In this document: positions 48,903 through 57,447 of the stretch, piece by piece
Position numbering within the stretch: the stretch's first letter is position 1
How the letters are laid out: each line of letters opens with the position of its first letter
Source of the DNA: Hymenobacter qilianensis
Lineage (GTDB): Bacteria > Bacteroidota > Bacteroidia > Cytophagales > Hymenobacteraceae
Assembly: GCF_014489555.1 (NCBI RefSeq)
Contig: NZ_CP060784.1
Span: forward strand, 2,790,001 to 2,854,000
Reading direction: 5' to 3'
DNA length: 64,000 nt
Made by a program: the position numbers and the translations under genes
Notes under the pieces: generated by a model
What the model saw: the letters and a program-made list of their open reading frames with translations, nothing else
What the model was told of the DNA's origin: nothing
Databases searched by the model: none

Positions 48903-50092
48903 ATGGATCTGACTACCTTGCCTTCCGCTGCCCCTGTCGTTGAAAAAGCCCCCAGCCCTTCGCTGGCCTGTTTGTTCTTGAATTAGCCTCCGTATTAGCG
49001 GGGCCGCAGGTCGGTCAGTTCTTCGCAGAACTTGGGGCGACAGTTATAAAAGTGGAAGCCCCCAGCGGCGACGTAACTCGCACCTGGAAGACCGCCTCTG
49101 AAAATTCTGAAACTGATATTTCCGCCTATTTCGCTGCTTCAAATTGGGGTAAAAAGTCTATCGTTCTGGACCTCACCACGGCTGATGGCAAAGCAGCTAT
49201 CCAGGCTCTCGCTGCTCGCGCCGACATCGTGTTGGCTAGCTATAAACCAGGCGATGCTGAAAAGCTGGGCGCCGATTATATTACCCTTTCGGCCGCCAAT
49301 CCGCGTCTCATCTACGGTCATCTCACTGGCTACGGCCCTGCCACCAAACGCGCGGGTTACGATGCAGTGCTACAGGCCGAAGCGGGTTTTATGTATCTGA
49401 ATGGCCCACCCGGGAGTGAGCCGCTGAAAATGCCCGTGGCCCTGATTGATCTTTTGGCCGCGCATCAGCTGAAAGAAGGCTTGCTGACCGCCCTTTACCA
49501 GCGTACGCACACCGGCCGCGGCACCTATGTGCAGACGTCTTTGCTCGACAGTGCATTGGCTTCGTTGGCTAATCAGGCCGCGACCTGGCTCGTTACCGGC
49601 CACGACCCCAAGCCTTTAGGATCCGGGCATCCGGGCATTGTGCCCTACGGTACCGTGTATTGCGCCGCCGATGGCCGACATCTGGTGCTGGCCGTGGGCA
49701 GCGACCGGCAATTTGGTCTGCTGTGTGCGGCTCTAGCCCGGCCGGATTGGACGACACATCCGCGCTTTCAAACGAATGCCCTGCGAGTAGCTAATCGAAC
49801 AGCGCTGGAAGAGCTGCTGCGCCAGCGCATAGGGGAAGTAAATGGCGATGAGCTGCTGCAAACGCTGGAAAAGCAGGCCGTACCAGCGGGCGCCGTGCGC
49901 ACGGTAGGGGAGGCGATAAGGCACGAGTCGGCGGAGCGGATGATTTTGCCCCCTACAGCCGATTTTCCGCATTCGGGTCTGCGAACGGTTGCTTTTCAGA
50001 GCAATACTTGGGAATCCGCAGCCGCACTCACAAGCCCGCCGCATCTGGCTCAGCATCAGGCAGAAAATGGATTGCTGACCCCTGAATCGTAG
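48903..50092 (+). CDS. Family III CoA-transferase, CaiB/BaiF type (one frameshift)
   Basis: Role: transfer of CoA between carboxylic acids; the specific acids are unknown. The family start GLFVLELASVLAGPQVGQFF lies near residue 25, then ELGATVIKVEAPSGD with the Arg/Trp block following. The catalytic Asp region is SYKPGDAEKLG and SLLDSALASLANQ. The body reads from about 49052. The true N-terminus (MDLTTLPSAAPVVEKAP) is in another frame, joined by one extra C in the C5 run 48949-48953. The corrected length is 396 aa, normal for the family. It faces away from the helicase gene. Confidence 0.87.
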
Positions 50093-50221
50093 CAAACCGA
50101 TTTGGCAAAATCCGGCTTGGCACAGCTTTGGTCCATTAACTTAACAAGCTCAACCGCGTAACTTCCTACTACTGCTCACGGCTTTCCGGCCCGGCGGCCA
50201 CCTTTACCACCCTTTGCAATT

Positions 50222-51010
50222 ATGGCCAAAAGAACCCCCAAAAAACCAGTTGCTGCTCCTCTAAAGGATGCTGAAACTACGCATAAACATGAGGAGGCGA
50301 TGGCTGCCGCTGAAGAAATTACGGCTGAGGTAGCTATTGAGCGTCTGGCACTTATTTCGGAAGGACTAAAGCAAAAAGCCACGGCTAAGCAAGCCATCTT
50401 CCGTAATACCAGCGCCGCCTTTGAGTTGCTGCGTCAGGTATCGATGGAGCTGACGCTGGAGCTAAGTCGGCGCATCACGGCCATCGATTCTACAGTGGTA
50501 ATTGAGTACCGGCCCATCAACGAGATGGAGTTTCACATTCGTTTCTCCGGCGACCTACTCATGTTCGTGATGCACTCCAATATTGTCACTTTTCCCGATG
50601 ACTACGGCCCCATGCCGAGCAAGTACGTAGGAGAGGATTTTCGGCGCCGCTTTTTCGGCCATATTATGGCCTATAATTTCATGGCCGATAGCATCAAATA
50701 CCAGCGCCTCAATGACCCTGGTTATTTAGTGGGCCGACTGCTCATTAATATCGAAAATCACTACTTCATCGAGGGTGTAAAAGAGCTCGAACTGCCTGAT
50801 ATAAATATGGCTGATAACATGCTCACCCACGACGCCCTGAAACTGTTCGTGGAGAGCGCTATGATTGCCGCCGTAAACAACGATTTGATTGCGCCGCCGC
50901 TCCAGGAAATCCAGAAAATTACGGTAAAGCAAAAAATTGAAAATCAACAGGTAAGCCGCGGTAGTAAATTAGGTTTTAGCTTCTATAGTGGCCAGCATCA
51001 CCTGGAATGA
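50222..51010 (+). CDS. Conserved hypothetical protein, 262 aa
   Basis: I do not recognise a family. The first 25 residues are basic and Pro/Ala-rich (MAKRTPKKPVAAPLKD). An acidic-helical stretch (30-60) follows, then a mixed globular domain containing VVIEYRPINEMEFHIRFSGD near 98 and IVTFPDDYGPMPSKYV near 122. Helical parts include AYNFMADSIKYQRLND and DALKLFVESAMIAAVNNDLI. No signal peptide or helix for the membrane is seen, so it is cytoplasmic. It ends in FSFYSGQHHLE. It is bounded by a strong bidirectional terminator and looks monocistronic. Confidence 0.75.
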   Translation: MAKRTPKKPVAAPLKDAETTHKHEEAMAAAEEITAEVAIERLALISEGLKQKATAKQAIFRNTSAAFELLRQVSMELTLELSRRITAIDSTVVIEYRPINEMEFHIRFSGDLLMFVMHSNIVTFPDDYGPMPSKYVGEDFRRRFFGHIMAYNFMADSIKYQRLNDPGYLVGRLLINIENHYFIEGVKELELPDINMADNMLTHDALKLFVESAMIAAVNNDLIAPPLQEIQKITVKQKIENQQVSRGSKLGFSFYSGQHHLE

Positions 51011-51059
51011 TTGACCCGCTGACGTATTAGGTTATAGGTTTGTAAGGATATTTTAGTTC

Positions 51060-51102
51060 AACAAAAAAGCCCCCAGAAGTAGTTCTGGGGGGCTTTTTTG
51101 TT
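51060..51102. terminator. Bidirectional terminator between convergent genes
   Basis: AACAAAAAAGCCCCCAGAA pairs with TTCTGGGGGGCTTTTTTGTT around GTAG. The arms match except C5 on the left versus G6 on the right. It serves the unknown gene and trpS. Confidence 0.9.
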
Positions 51103-51156
51103 AGAAAATCTGCTTCAATTATGCTGTTCTATTTGTCAGGCTCAAGTAGTTCGTTT

Positions 51157-52131
51157 TTAGACAGAATACCCAATTTTTTCGCGTACCCGATTTAAAACCT
51201 CACGGCCGTACGCCTGCGCTTTGCGGGCTCCTTCGGCCAAGCGCGCATCTAGCTCGGGCAGGTGTTCCATGTAGAAAGAAAACTGCTCGCGCTCGGTAGC
51301 AAAACGCTGCATAATCAGGTCGAATAACGCCTGTTTGGCGTGGCCGTAGCCGTAGCCGCCAGCCAGATATTTCGCGCGCATTACTTCCGTATCGGCGGGC
51401 GTAGCGAGCAGCGAATACAGCTTGAAAATAGTGTCGTTTTCCGGGTCTTTCGGGTCGTCAAGTCCGCGGCTGTCCGTCACGATAGTTTTGATGGTTTTGA
51501 GCAGGTCTTTTTCGGGGGCAAATATGTCGATGATATTACCGTAGCTCTTGCTCATTTTCTGCCCATCGGTGCCCGGAATCGTCATCAATTGCTCATCAAC
51601 ACGAGCCTTAGGCAGCACAAACGTTTCGCCGTAGCGACTGTTGAATGTAGCAGCAATGTCACGCGTTATTTCCAGGTGCTGAATCTGGTCTTTGCCCACA
51701 GGCACAATGTCGGCGTCGTAGAGCAGAATATCCGCCGCCATCAGCACCGGATACGTGAACAAGCCCGCGTTTACGTCTGCTAGCCTATCCGATTTATCCT
51801 TAAAGGAGTGCGCATTTGCCAGCATCGGATACGGCGTGAAGCAGCTCAGATACCAGGTCAGCTCCGTTACCTGAGGCACATCAGACTGGCGGTAAAACAG
51901 ATTTTTCTCGGTATCAAATCCGCAGGCCAGCCACGCTGCGGCCACGGCGTAGGTGTTTTGCCGCAGCAGTTGCGCGTCGCGCACCGTGGTAAGCGAGTGC
52001 AGATCAGCAATGAAATACAGCGAGTCGTTCTGGGCGCTTTTCGACAGCTCGATGGCAGGCAAAATGGCCCCCAGCAAGTTGCCGAGGTGTGGGCGGCCGG
52101 TGCTTTGGATACCGGTGAGAATTCGGGACAT
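51157..52131 (-). CDS. trpS: Tryptophanyl-tRNA synthetase
   Basis: Role: charging of tRNA-Trp; class Ic synthetase. The HIGH-equivalent TGRPHLGNLLGAI lies near residue 12, YFIADLHSLT near 40, the dimer/substrate block VLMAADILLYDADIVPVGKD near 130, and the KMSKS loop GQKMSKSYGN near 195. The length of 324 aa matches bacterial TrpRS. ATG 52131 fits homology. It is convergent with the unknown gene and separated by a strong terminator. Confidence 0.96.
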   Translation of the reverse strand: MSRILTGIQSTGRPHLGNLLGAILPAIELSKSAQNDSLYFIADLHSLTTVRDAQLLRQNTYAVAAAWLACGFDTEKNLFYRQSDVPQVTELTWYLSCFTPYPMLANAHSFKDKSDRLADVNAGLFTYPVLMAADILLYDADIVPVGKDQIQHLEITRDIAATFNSRYGETFVLPKARVDEQLMTIPGTDGQKMSKSYGNIIDIFAPEKDLLKTIKTIVTDSRGLDDPKDPENDTIFKLYSLLATPADTEVMRAKYLAGGYGYGHAKQALFDLIMQRFATEREQFSFYMEHLPELDARLAEGARKAQAYGREVLNRVREKIGYSV

Positions 52132-52168
52132 ATTTAGTTGTTCGTAGTTCGTGTTTGCTTTAGGAAAC

Positions 52169-52771
52169 CTACTGCATAGGATAATTTAAAAATGGTTCGC
52201 CTCTATTAAATGCCTGAATAAAGGTTTGTAGATTATTTATATTAACTCTTTTGTCTTTTAGTGCTTTTAATAAATCAGGACGCGTGCTAACAAATAAAGA
52301 AACATATTCACGGAATCTCTTTCCGCCCTCATCAAATACGGTATATGGAATAGCAGATGCGTAAGTTTCGCCTGCTCTTTGTAATAAATAAATATTTGGT
52401 GGTGGCATATAGCCTGCTATAGGTTGATATTCATACCGCATAAGAGATACTGCTCCACTATCAAGTAATTCAACAAATATGTTATTAGCAGTTTCGTCCG
52501 TGAATCCTGATTGAGATCTCACCGGAAAGCCACTTGCTTTGATATAACGACGCAGACCAATTCGATACGAGTGAATATCCTTCCAGAGATATTTTACCGT
52601 TCTGTCTTTATCAATTTTTGATGTTAAATATTTCCCGCTTTCCTTGATGGCGCTATAATGACGAACATATATGTCATTTTCTAGCACGTAAGAACCGGGT
52701 TTAAAATCGAACTGTGCTTTTGTTAGAATTGGTAGAAAAAGAATACATATAAACAGAAGAAAGGAACGCAT
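52169..52771 (-). CDS. AT-rich secreted hypothetical protein, 200 aa
   Basis: I do not recognise a family. The signal peptide MRSFLLFICILFLPILTKAQ is cleaved near residue 20, so the product is secreted to the periplasm or beyond. The mature protein is rich in Tyr, Arg, Lys and aromatic residues, with DFKPGSYVLENDIYVRHY at its start and a helical C-terminus. There is no lipobox or further membrane segment. Its codons are far richer in A/T than those of trpS and the transporter on either side, which suggests recent transfer. It is oriented like both neighbours. Confidence 0.75.
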   Translation of the reverse strand: MRSFLLFICILFLPILTKAQFDFKPGSYVLENDIYVRHYSAIKESGKYLTSKIDKDRTVKYLWKDIHSYRIGLRRYIKASGFPVRSQSGFTDETANNIFVELLDSGAVSLMRYEYQPIAGYMPPPNIYLLQRAGETYASAIPYTVFDEGGKRFREYVSLFVSTRPDLLKALKDKRVNINNLQTFIQAFNRGEPFLNYPMQ

Positions 52772-52807
52772 ATAAAGTTTTCAGGAATTGATAAAGAGGC
52801 ATTAGAC

Positions 52808-53554
52808 TCAAACACTTACATCAGCCGCTGCTTCCTGCTGCAATTCCACAGTCTCTTCGTGGCCGAGGTAGCGGTCAATCAGAAAATGAGCCAAATAAAT
52901 AACCGGCGTAAGCAGAATTGCCGCCCCGAATTTATACCAGTAGTTCGTGTTGGCTACGCTCAGTACTTGGTCGAACGACCAATTGCCGAATAAGTAAAAC
53001 GCCACATACAGCACCACGAAGCTATCCACGAGCTGCGAGATAAGCGTGGAGCCAGTAGCGCGCAGCCACACGTAGCGCCCACCCGTCAGGCGCCGTATAG
53101 CCTGAAATACCGTCGCGTCGAGCACCTGTCCAATCAGAAAGGCCGTGATGGAGCCGGCAATAATTCCCAGACCTTGGCGGAAAATGCTTTGGTAAGCAAA
53201 GTCAATATTGAATGGACGGCCAGCCGCGTCCGTCTTGTTTACATCGAGCCAGAAGGCGGCGGGGGGCAAATGTGTGGTGGCCAAAATAACCACGAAGGCA
53301 TACAGAATCAGGCCGACGGTGAGGTAGCTGATGCGCAGCACGCCCGCTCGCCCAAAGTATTCGTTGATGATATCGGTGGTGACAAATACGACCGGCCAGA
53401 TCAGCACACCGGCCGTCAGGTTACCGGGCAGTCCCATTAGGGCATCCACCGAAAATATCTTGACTCCAATGATTTCTGCCAGCAATGCATTCACCACAAA
53501 AATCCCGCTGAGTACGAGATAAAGCTGCTGTTTTTTGCGTGCAAAAGGCGTCAT
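52808..53554 (-). CDS. Queuosine precursor transporter, YhhQ/VUT family
   Basis: Role: uptake of queuosine precursors (preQ0/preQ1) across the inner membrane. About six helices are visible. Blocks typical of the family are AEIIGVKIFSVDAL near 26, VFVTTDIINEYFGRAGVLRI near 56, FLIGQVLDATVFQAIRRLTG near 138 and LISQLVDSFVVLYVAFYLFG near 170. The tail is acidic and Glu/Gln-rich. Length is 248 aa. ATG 53554 fits. The AT-rich gene downstream is not obviously related in function. Confidence 0.9.
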   Translation of the reverse strand: MTPFARKKQQLYLVLSGIFVVNALLAEIIGVKIFSVDALMGLPGNLTAGVLIWPVVFVTTDIINEYFGRAGVLRISYLTVGLILYAFVVILATTHLPPAAFWLDVNKTDAAGRPFNIDFAYQSIFRQGLGIIAGSITAFLIGQVLDATVFQAIRRLTGGRYVWLRATGSTLISQLVDSFVVLYVAFYLFGNWSFDQVLSVANTNYWYKFGAAILLTPVIYLAHFLIDRYLGHEETVELQQEAAADVSV

Positions 53555-53590
53555 AAGGTGGCTAGTAGGCGGTATTTAGTAATCGTTGAT

Positions 53591-53635
53591 CACAAGAACG
53601 TCATGCAGAGCAGAGCGAAGCATGACGTTCTTGTG
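53591..53635. repeat. REP-like palindrome ACGTCATGC/GCATGACGT, copy 2
   Basis: CACAAGAACGTCATGC and GCATGACGTTCTTGTG form a 16-bp perfect stem with a 13-nt loop. It lies between the transporter leader and the rnz stop. Its core matches copy 1 at 26676-26714. Confidence 0.6.
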
Positions 53636-53652
53636 AAGGCAAAATCGTGTTC

Positions 53653-54564
53653 TTACAAACTCACAATTTTGCCTTCAGTGGCCAGCTCTACCCACTCAAA
53701 CACTGCCTTTGCCTCATTCAATAAAGGCTCCAGCTCGCGGTAGCGGGAGGAGAAGTGACCAATGAGCAGGCGGTGGGCATTGGCCCGACGCGCCAGGTGT
53801 GCCGCTTGCCGTGCCGTAGAATGATGAGTAAGCGTGGCCCGCTCGCGCATATCATCCATAAACGTAGCCTCGTGATACAGCAGGTCCACATCGCGCACCA
53901 GGTCGGCTAGGGCAGGCGTGTAGAGCGTATCGGCGCAGTAGGCGTAGCTGCGCGAAGGCGAAGGATCGGTGGTGACATCGGCGTTGGCCACCACCAGATT
54001 GCCGGCTTCGTCGAAGATATCTTCGCCCTGAGCCAAGCGGCCCAGCTGAGCTGGCGTGAGGTCGGCGGGAAGGCGGGTTTTATCGAGGTGGCGGCGCTTG
54101 GGGTGCTCCCGAAACAGGTAGCCACAGCACGGAATCCGGTGCCGCATGGGCAGGCTATGCACCGTCAGGTACTTGTCCTCATACACCAGCGCGTGCTGCG
54201 TAGTATCGACGGGGGTAAAGTTCAGCTCGAATGAAAGCTGGGTATGGGAGTAGCGAAACTGTGTGCTGAGAATATCGTCGAGGCCGGCCGGGCCGAAGAG
54301 CAGCAGCGGCTCGGTGCGGCCGTGCAGGTGCATGGTAGAAAGCAGCCCAAACAGTCCAAAAAAGTGGTCGCCGTGGAGGTGAGAGATAAAAATGGCCCCC
54401 AGTCGCTGATGGCGCACTTTGTATTCCATCAGGCGTCGTTGAGTGCCTTCGCCACAGTCAATGAGGTAAGAGTTCGCGTCGACGGAGAGCACCTGGGCTG
54501 TGTGGTGCCGGTTGAGAAAAGGCGTGGCCGAAGCGCTACCCAGGATTTTTAGCTCAAACTCCAT
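53653..54564 (-). CDS. rnz: Ribonuclease Z
   Basis: Role: endonucleolytic 3' processing of tRNA precursors. The metallo-beta-lactamase motif ISHLHGDHFFGL lies near residue 60, with the ANSYLIDCGEGTQRRLMEYK block near 31. Other zinc ligands are in SLPMRHRIPCCGYLF near 135, YCADTLYTP near 208 and LTHHSTARQAAHLA near 243. HFSSRY, near 270, is the RNase Z-specific block. The length of 303 aa is that of the short bacterial form. tRNA-Ile and tRNA-Ala in this window lack encoded CCA, which is compatible with RNase Z processing. Confidence 0.96.
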   Translation of the reverse strand: MEFELKILGSASATPFLNRHHTAQVLSVDANSYLIDCGEGTQRRLMEYKVRHQRLGAIFISHLHGDHFFGLFGLLSTMHLHGRTEPLLLFGPAGLDDILSTQFRYSHTQLSFELNFTPVDTTQHALVYEDKYLTVHSLPMRHRIPCCGYLFREHPKRRHLDKTRLPADLTPAQLGRLAQGEDIFDEAGNLVVANADVTTDPSPSRSYAYCADTLYTPALADLVRDVDLLYHEATFMDDMRERATLTHHSTARQAAHLARRANAHRLLIGHFSSRYRELEPLLNEAKAVFEWVELATEGKIVSL

Positions 54565-54575
54565 GTAAAGGTAAA

Positions 54576-54672
54576 ATGGCTAAATGGCTGTAGGGTAAAT
54601 GGCTGGTCGTTCTATTGTTACCAAATGCACAGTCAGGACGACCAGCCATTTACCCTACAGCCATTTAGCCAT
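54576..54672. repeat. 35-bp perfect inverted repeat with 27-nt spacer
   Basis: The left arm 54576-54610 and right arm 54638-54672 are perfect complements. Each arm itself contains short direct repeats of AAATGGCTG. An A7 run follows the right arm. It lies just upstream of the rnz ATG and downstream of the STAS gene, so it may terminate the STAS transcript. The perfection is unusual. Confidence 0.7.
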
Positions 54673-54745
54673 AAAAAAAGTTGGTCGTCTACTATCAGCT
54701 TCGATAAACTGACAACAGACAACCAACAGCAGATAACTAAAAAAC

Positions 54746-55120
54746 CTATTCCTTGCTGGTCAAGTCGCGCTCGATAGCGTGCAGAAATACGCGGTCAATA
54801 CCTTCTTCAACGGTGGGCAGAATATGCAGTACTGATTCAAGCTTGCTGATTGTGATAAGCTTCATCACGTGGTCTTGCAGGCCCGTTAGTACCAGCAAGC
54901 CACCAGTAGAGTTGCACAAGCGGTTGGCAATCAGGATAGAGCTAAGCCCGGAGGAATCGGTGTACTTCACGTTGCCCAGATCCAGGATAAGGTTGTTGAT
55001 GCCTTCCGCGTTCAGCTTGACAAACTCCGATTTTAGGTCCGGGGCCACCGTGGTGTCCAGCTTCTTCTCATCAATAGTGATGATGGTGTAAGTTTCCTTT
55101 TTATCGATGGAGTACTTCAT
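54746..55120 (-). CDS. STAS-domain anti-sigma factor antagonist
   Basis: Role: a SpoIIAA-like STAS protein expected to bind an anti-sigma factor or switch kinase and to be regulated by serine phosphorylation. The whole 124-aa chain is one STAS domain. The beta strand YTIITIDEKKLDTTVAPDLK is followed by NNLILDLGNVKYTDSSGLSS, with the phosphorylatable Ser in TDSSGL near residue 58. Then come VLTGLQDHVMKLITISKLES and a final helix. No anti-sigma or PP2C partner lies nearby. It is upstream of rnz, with the long inverted repeat between them. Confidence 0.9.
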   Translation of the reverse strand: MKYSIDKKETYTIITIDEKKLDTTVAPDLKSEFVKLNAEGINNLILDLGNVKYTDSSGLSSILIANRLCNSTGGLLVLTGLQDHVMKLITISKLESVLHILPTVEEGIDRVFLHAIERDLTSKE

Positions 55121-55333
55121 ACGGACGTGAGGGACGGGTTAAAGGGAATTGCGAAGGTAACAAAAATTCAGTTGGCGTGAAATGAGCGAGTCCCGGATAA
55201 GGAATACTCGGACGCAGACAAAAGTAAGTGTACAGAATGGTTTAATCAGGCGTAGAAAAGCGGAATAAGTACTCTGTTTTATTGTTCTGCTTATTCAAAA
55301 CATACACTAAGCTACGAGAAATACTGATCAAAT

Positions 55334-56194
55334 TTAAGTACTAATCCCAAGAGTATTAAAGGCGCTTCTGGGGGCAAATCCAAAAGTGAGCGTGGCCCAG
55401 GTGCTTTGCCAATCGGCTGTTTTCCGGTCGGTGGTGGGCACCATATGCACAGCGCTAAGCATATAGCTGCCCGGCGCCGACAAGTGAAACAGTACTCGAC
55501 CACTTTGGTTGGTGTATAATTTGGTTCGGCGGGTAATTGTTTGATCGGGTGCGCCTCGTTGCCACACCTGCACCAGCGCCCGGCGTAGCGGCTTGCCTTC
55601 ATACAATACCCGCACCGTGAGAGCGGCGCCGGTTTTCAGCGCATAAGGATTTTGCTCCGGAATCAATTCCAGTGCCTGCCCGCTGGCTCGGGCAAACGTG
55701 CTGTCGTAAGTGGTAATTGGTCCGGCCACAAGAAGCGTTTTGGCGCAGCGCCGGTATAGTTCGCGGCCGGGCTTGGTGGTTTCGCCACGTTGGCGGCGCA
55801 GGGCTATGGTATTATCGAGGCCAGCCTCTTGCAAGTAAGCAGTGAATTTATCGTCTGCCAGCTCCACAAATGAATTAGTGGTGGTAAGCGCTAGCAGGTG
55901 CATACCTGGCGTTGGGAAAGTAATGGCCGTTTGCAGCGTGTCGGCGCTGGTAGCGGCTGCGGTCAAATCAACGGAGTCGGTGGCGGTGTAATGATACAGA
56001 CTGGCGAGGCGGGCGCTTTTACCAGCCCACCGCTCACCTACAAAATTATCACCTTTAAAAAGGTGCAGATTCTGCTGGCTGCCAGCTAGTACAAAGAAGC
56101 GCGGTGGCAGCAGCCAGAACTCACCAGCCAAGCCCGCCACTGACCATGCTAGTAGGGGCAGGAGCATCAGTAATTTTTGAGGAAAGCGCACCAA
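55334..56194 (-). CDS. DUF4198-like secreted protein
   Basis: Role: unknown; DUF4198 proteins are periplasmic and sometimes linked to metal uptake. The signal peptide covers residues 1-23. The mature start EFWLLPPRFFVLAGSQQNLH and the C-terminal block ALVQVWQRGAPDQ, LYTNQSGRVLFHLSAPGSYM, STWATLTFGF fit the family pattern. The extreme C-terminus is uncertain: the stop shown follows a C5 run at 55371-55375, and one added C there would end the protein several residues earlier. Length is 286 aa as read. It stands alone, divergent from the fasciclin gene. Confidence 0.7.
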   Translation of the reverse strand: MVRFPQKLLMLLPLLAWSVAGLAGEFWLLPPRFFVLAGSQQNLHLFKGDNFVGERWAGKSARLASLYHYTATDSVDLTAAATSADTLQTAITFPTPGMHLLALTTTNSFVELADDKFTAYLQEAGLDNTIALRRQRGETTKPGRELYRRCAKTLLVAGPITTYDSTFARASGQALELIPEQNPYALKTGAALTVRVLYEGKPLRRALVQVWQRGAPDQTITRRTKLYTNQSGRVLFHLSAPGSYMLSAVHMVPTTDRKTADWQSTWATLTFGFAPRSAFNTLGIST

Positions 56195-56323
56195 ATAAGT
56201 AAGATAAATTGTGGATGTGGTTGATTATTAGGGTTTAATGAAAAATTAATATAAACAATTTTTCCATTCGTCAGTAGTAGTTTCACAATGCTTGTTTAAC
56301 TTTTTACTAAAAACCTTTAACAG

Positions 56324-57364
56324 ATGAGAGCGAACACTTTATTTCATTCACTTCCCTCATGGCGGGCATTGCGGTTACTCGCCGTTGGTGTACTAGTTGG
56401 GCTGGGTGCTACCGGCTGCGACGACGATGAAGTAGATGTGCCGCCGGTTACCCAGCAAAATATCGTGCAGGTGGCCCAAGGCAATGCCGACTTCAGTGTT
56501 CTGGTAGCTGCCGTCACCAAGGCTGATCTGGCCACGACGCTAAGCGGGACCGGACCCTTTACTGTGTTTGCTCCCAACAATGCAGCTTTTGCCAAATTAG
56601 CCGGCGGTCCCCTTGACGCCTTTAGCTCGGCAGCCAAAATTAATGCCGTAACGGATGCAAACCAGATTGCTGCCCTGCGTGGCGTATTGCTCTATCACGT
56701 ACTAGGGGCCAACGTAACGGCCGGCGATATTGCTGCCGGAGCTAGCACCAGTACCACGGCGCGGCCGGCGAGTGCTCCGGGCGTCAATGACAACTCCATC
56801 TACCTGACCAAAGCTGGCAACAACGTCTTTATAAATGGCGGCACCAGAGTAGTAACAGCCGATATAGATGCCAGCAACGGCACTATCCACGCTATTGATA
56901 ACGTACTGCTGCCCCCCAGCCAGACAATTGCCGGCATCGTGCAAAGCAGCGCAACTGCTAGCCCAGCCCAGTTTACGTTGTTGTTACAGGCCCTATCGCG
57001 GCCCGCAGCCCAGGCCCTGCTAACGACCGCCGCCGCCAACACTTCCAATATCACCGTATTTGCACCCACCGACGCTGCTTTTCAAGCAGCCTTGACAGCG
57101 CTGAACCTGCAAAATGTAAATCAGATACCTGATGCCACGCTGGTAGGTATTTTGCAAAAGCATATTATCGGTACGGGCCGGGTATTCTCGTCCGATCTGG
57201 CACCGGGCAACGTGCCTACGCTTAATGGTAATGTGACTATTGCTGCGGCTGGCAACGGCTTTACCGTGCGCGGAGGCTCCGGCACTGCTGCCAACATTAC
57301 TGCCGCTAATATTCTGGCTACCAATGGCGTAGTGCACGTCATCGATCAGGTGCTGCTGCCCTAA
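56324..57364 (+). CDS. Fasciclin (FAS1) domain lipoprotein with two domains
   Basis: Role: a surface or envelope protein with two FAS1 domains, probably in adhesion or matrix binding. The lipobox-like GLGATGCDDDE gives Cys near residue 32. FAS1 domain 1 spans about 46-198 (GTGPFTVFAPNNAAFAKL, LRGVLLYHVLGANVT, GTIHAIDNVLLP). Domain 2 spans about 205-346 (ITVFAPTDAAFQAALTALN, GVVHVIDQVLLP). Both carry the H1 and H2 family blocks. The length of 346 aa is normal. ATG 56324 fits the signal peptide. A large terminator follows five bases after the stop. Confidence 0.93.
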   Translation: MRANTLFHSLPSWRALRLLAVGVLVGLGATGCDDDEVDVPPVTQQNIVQVAQGNADFSVLVAAVTKADLATTLSGTGPFTVFAPNNAAFAKLAGGPLDAFSSAAKINAVTDANQIAALRGVLLYHVLGANVTAGDIAAGASTSTTARPASAPGVNDNSIYLTKAGNNVFINGGTRVVTADIDASNGTIHAIDNVLLPPSQTIAGIVQSSATASPAQFTLLLQALSRPAAQALLTTAAANTSNITVFAPTDAAFQAALTALNLQNVNQIPDATLVGILQKHIIGTGRVFSSDLAPGNVPTLNGNVTIAAAGNGFTVRGGSGTAANITAANILATNGVVHVIDQVLLP

Positions 57365-57368
57365 CGCT

Positions 57369-57447
57369 AAACCAGTAGCCCACGCAGCCAAAAAAGCCCC
57401 CAGATATGTGTCTGGGGGGCTTTTTTGGCTGCGTGGGCTACTGGTTT
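57369..57447. terminator. Terminator with 36-37 nt arms between convergent genes
   Basis: AAACCAGTAGCCCACGCAGC, AAAAAAG and a C run are mirrored by G6CTTTTTT and the complement of the outer part. Arms are 57369-57404 and 57411-57447. The only difference is C5 versus G6. It fills nearly all of the space between the fasciclin stop and the glycogen synthase stop. Confidence 0.92.

Noticed and set aside
48783..48986. Separate small gene before the CoA-transferase
   Set aside because: Its last part is the true N-terminus of the CoA-transferase, displaced by one missing C at 48949-48953.
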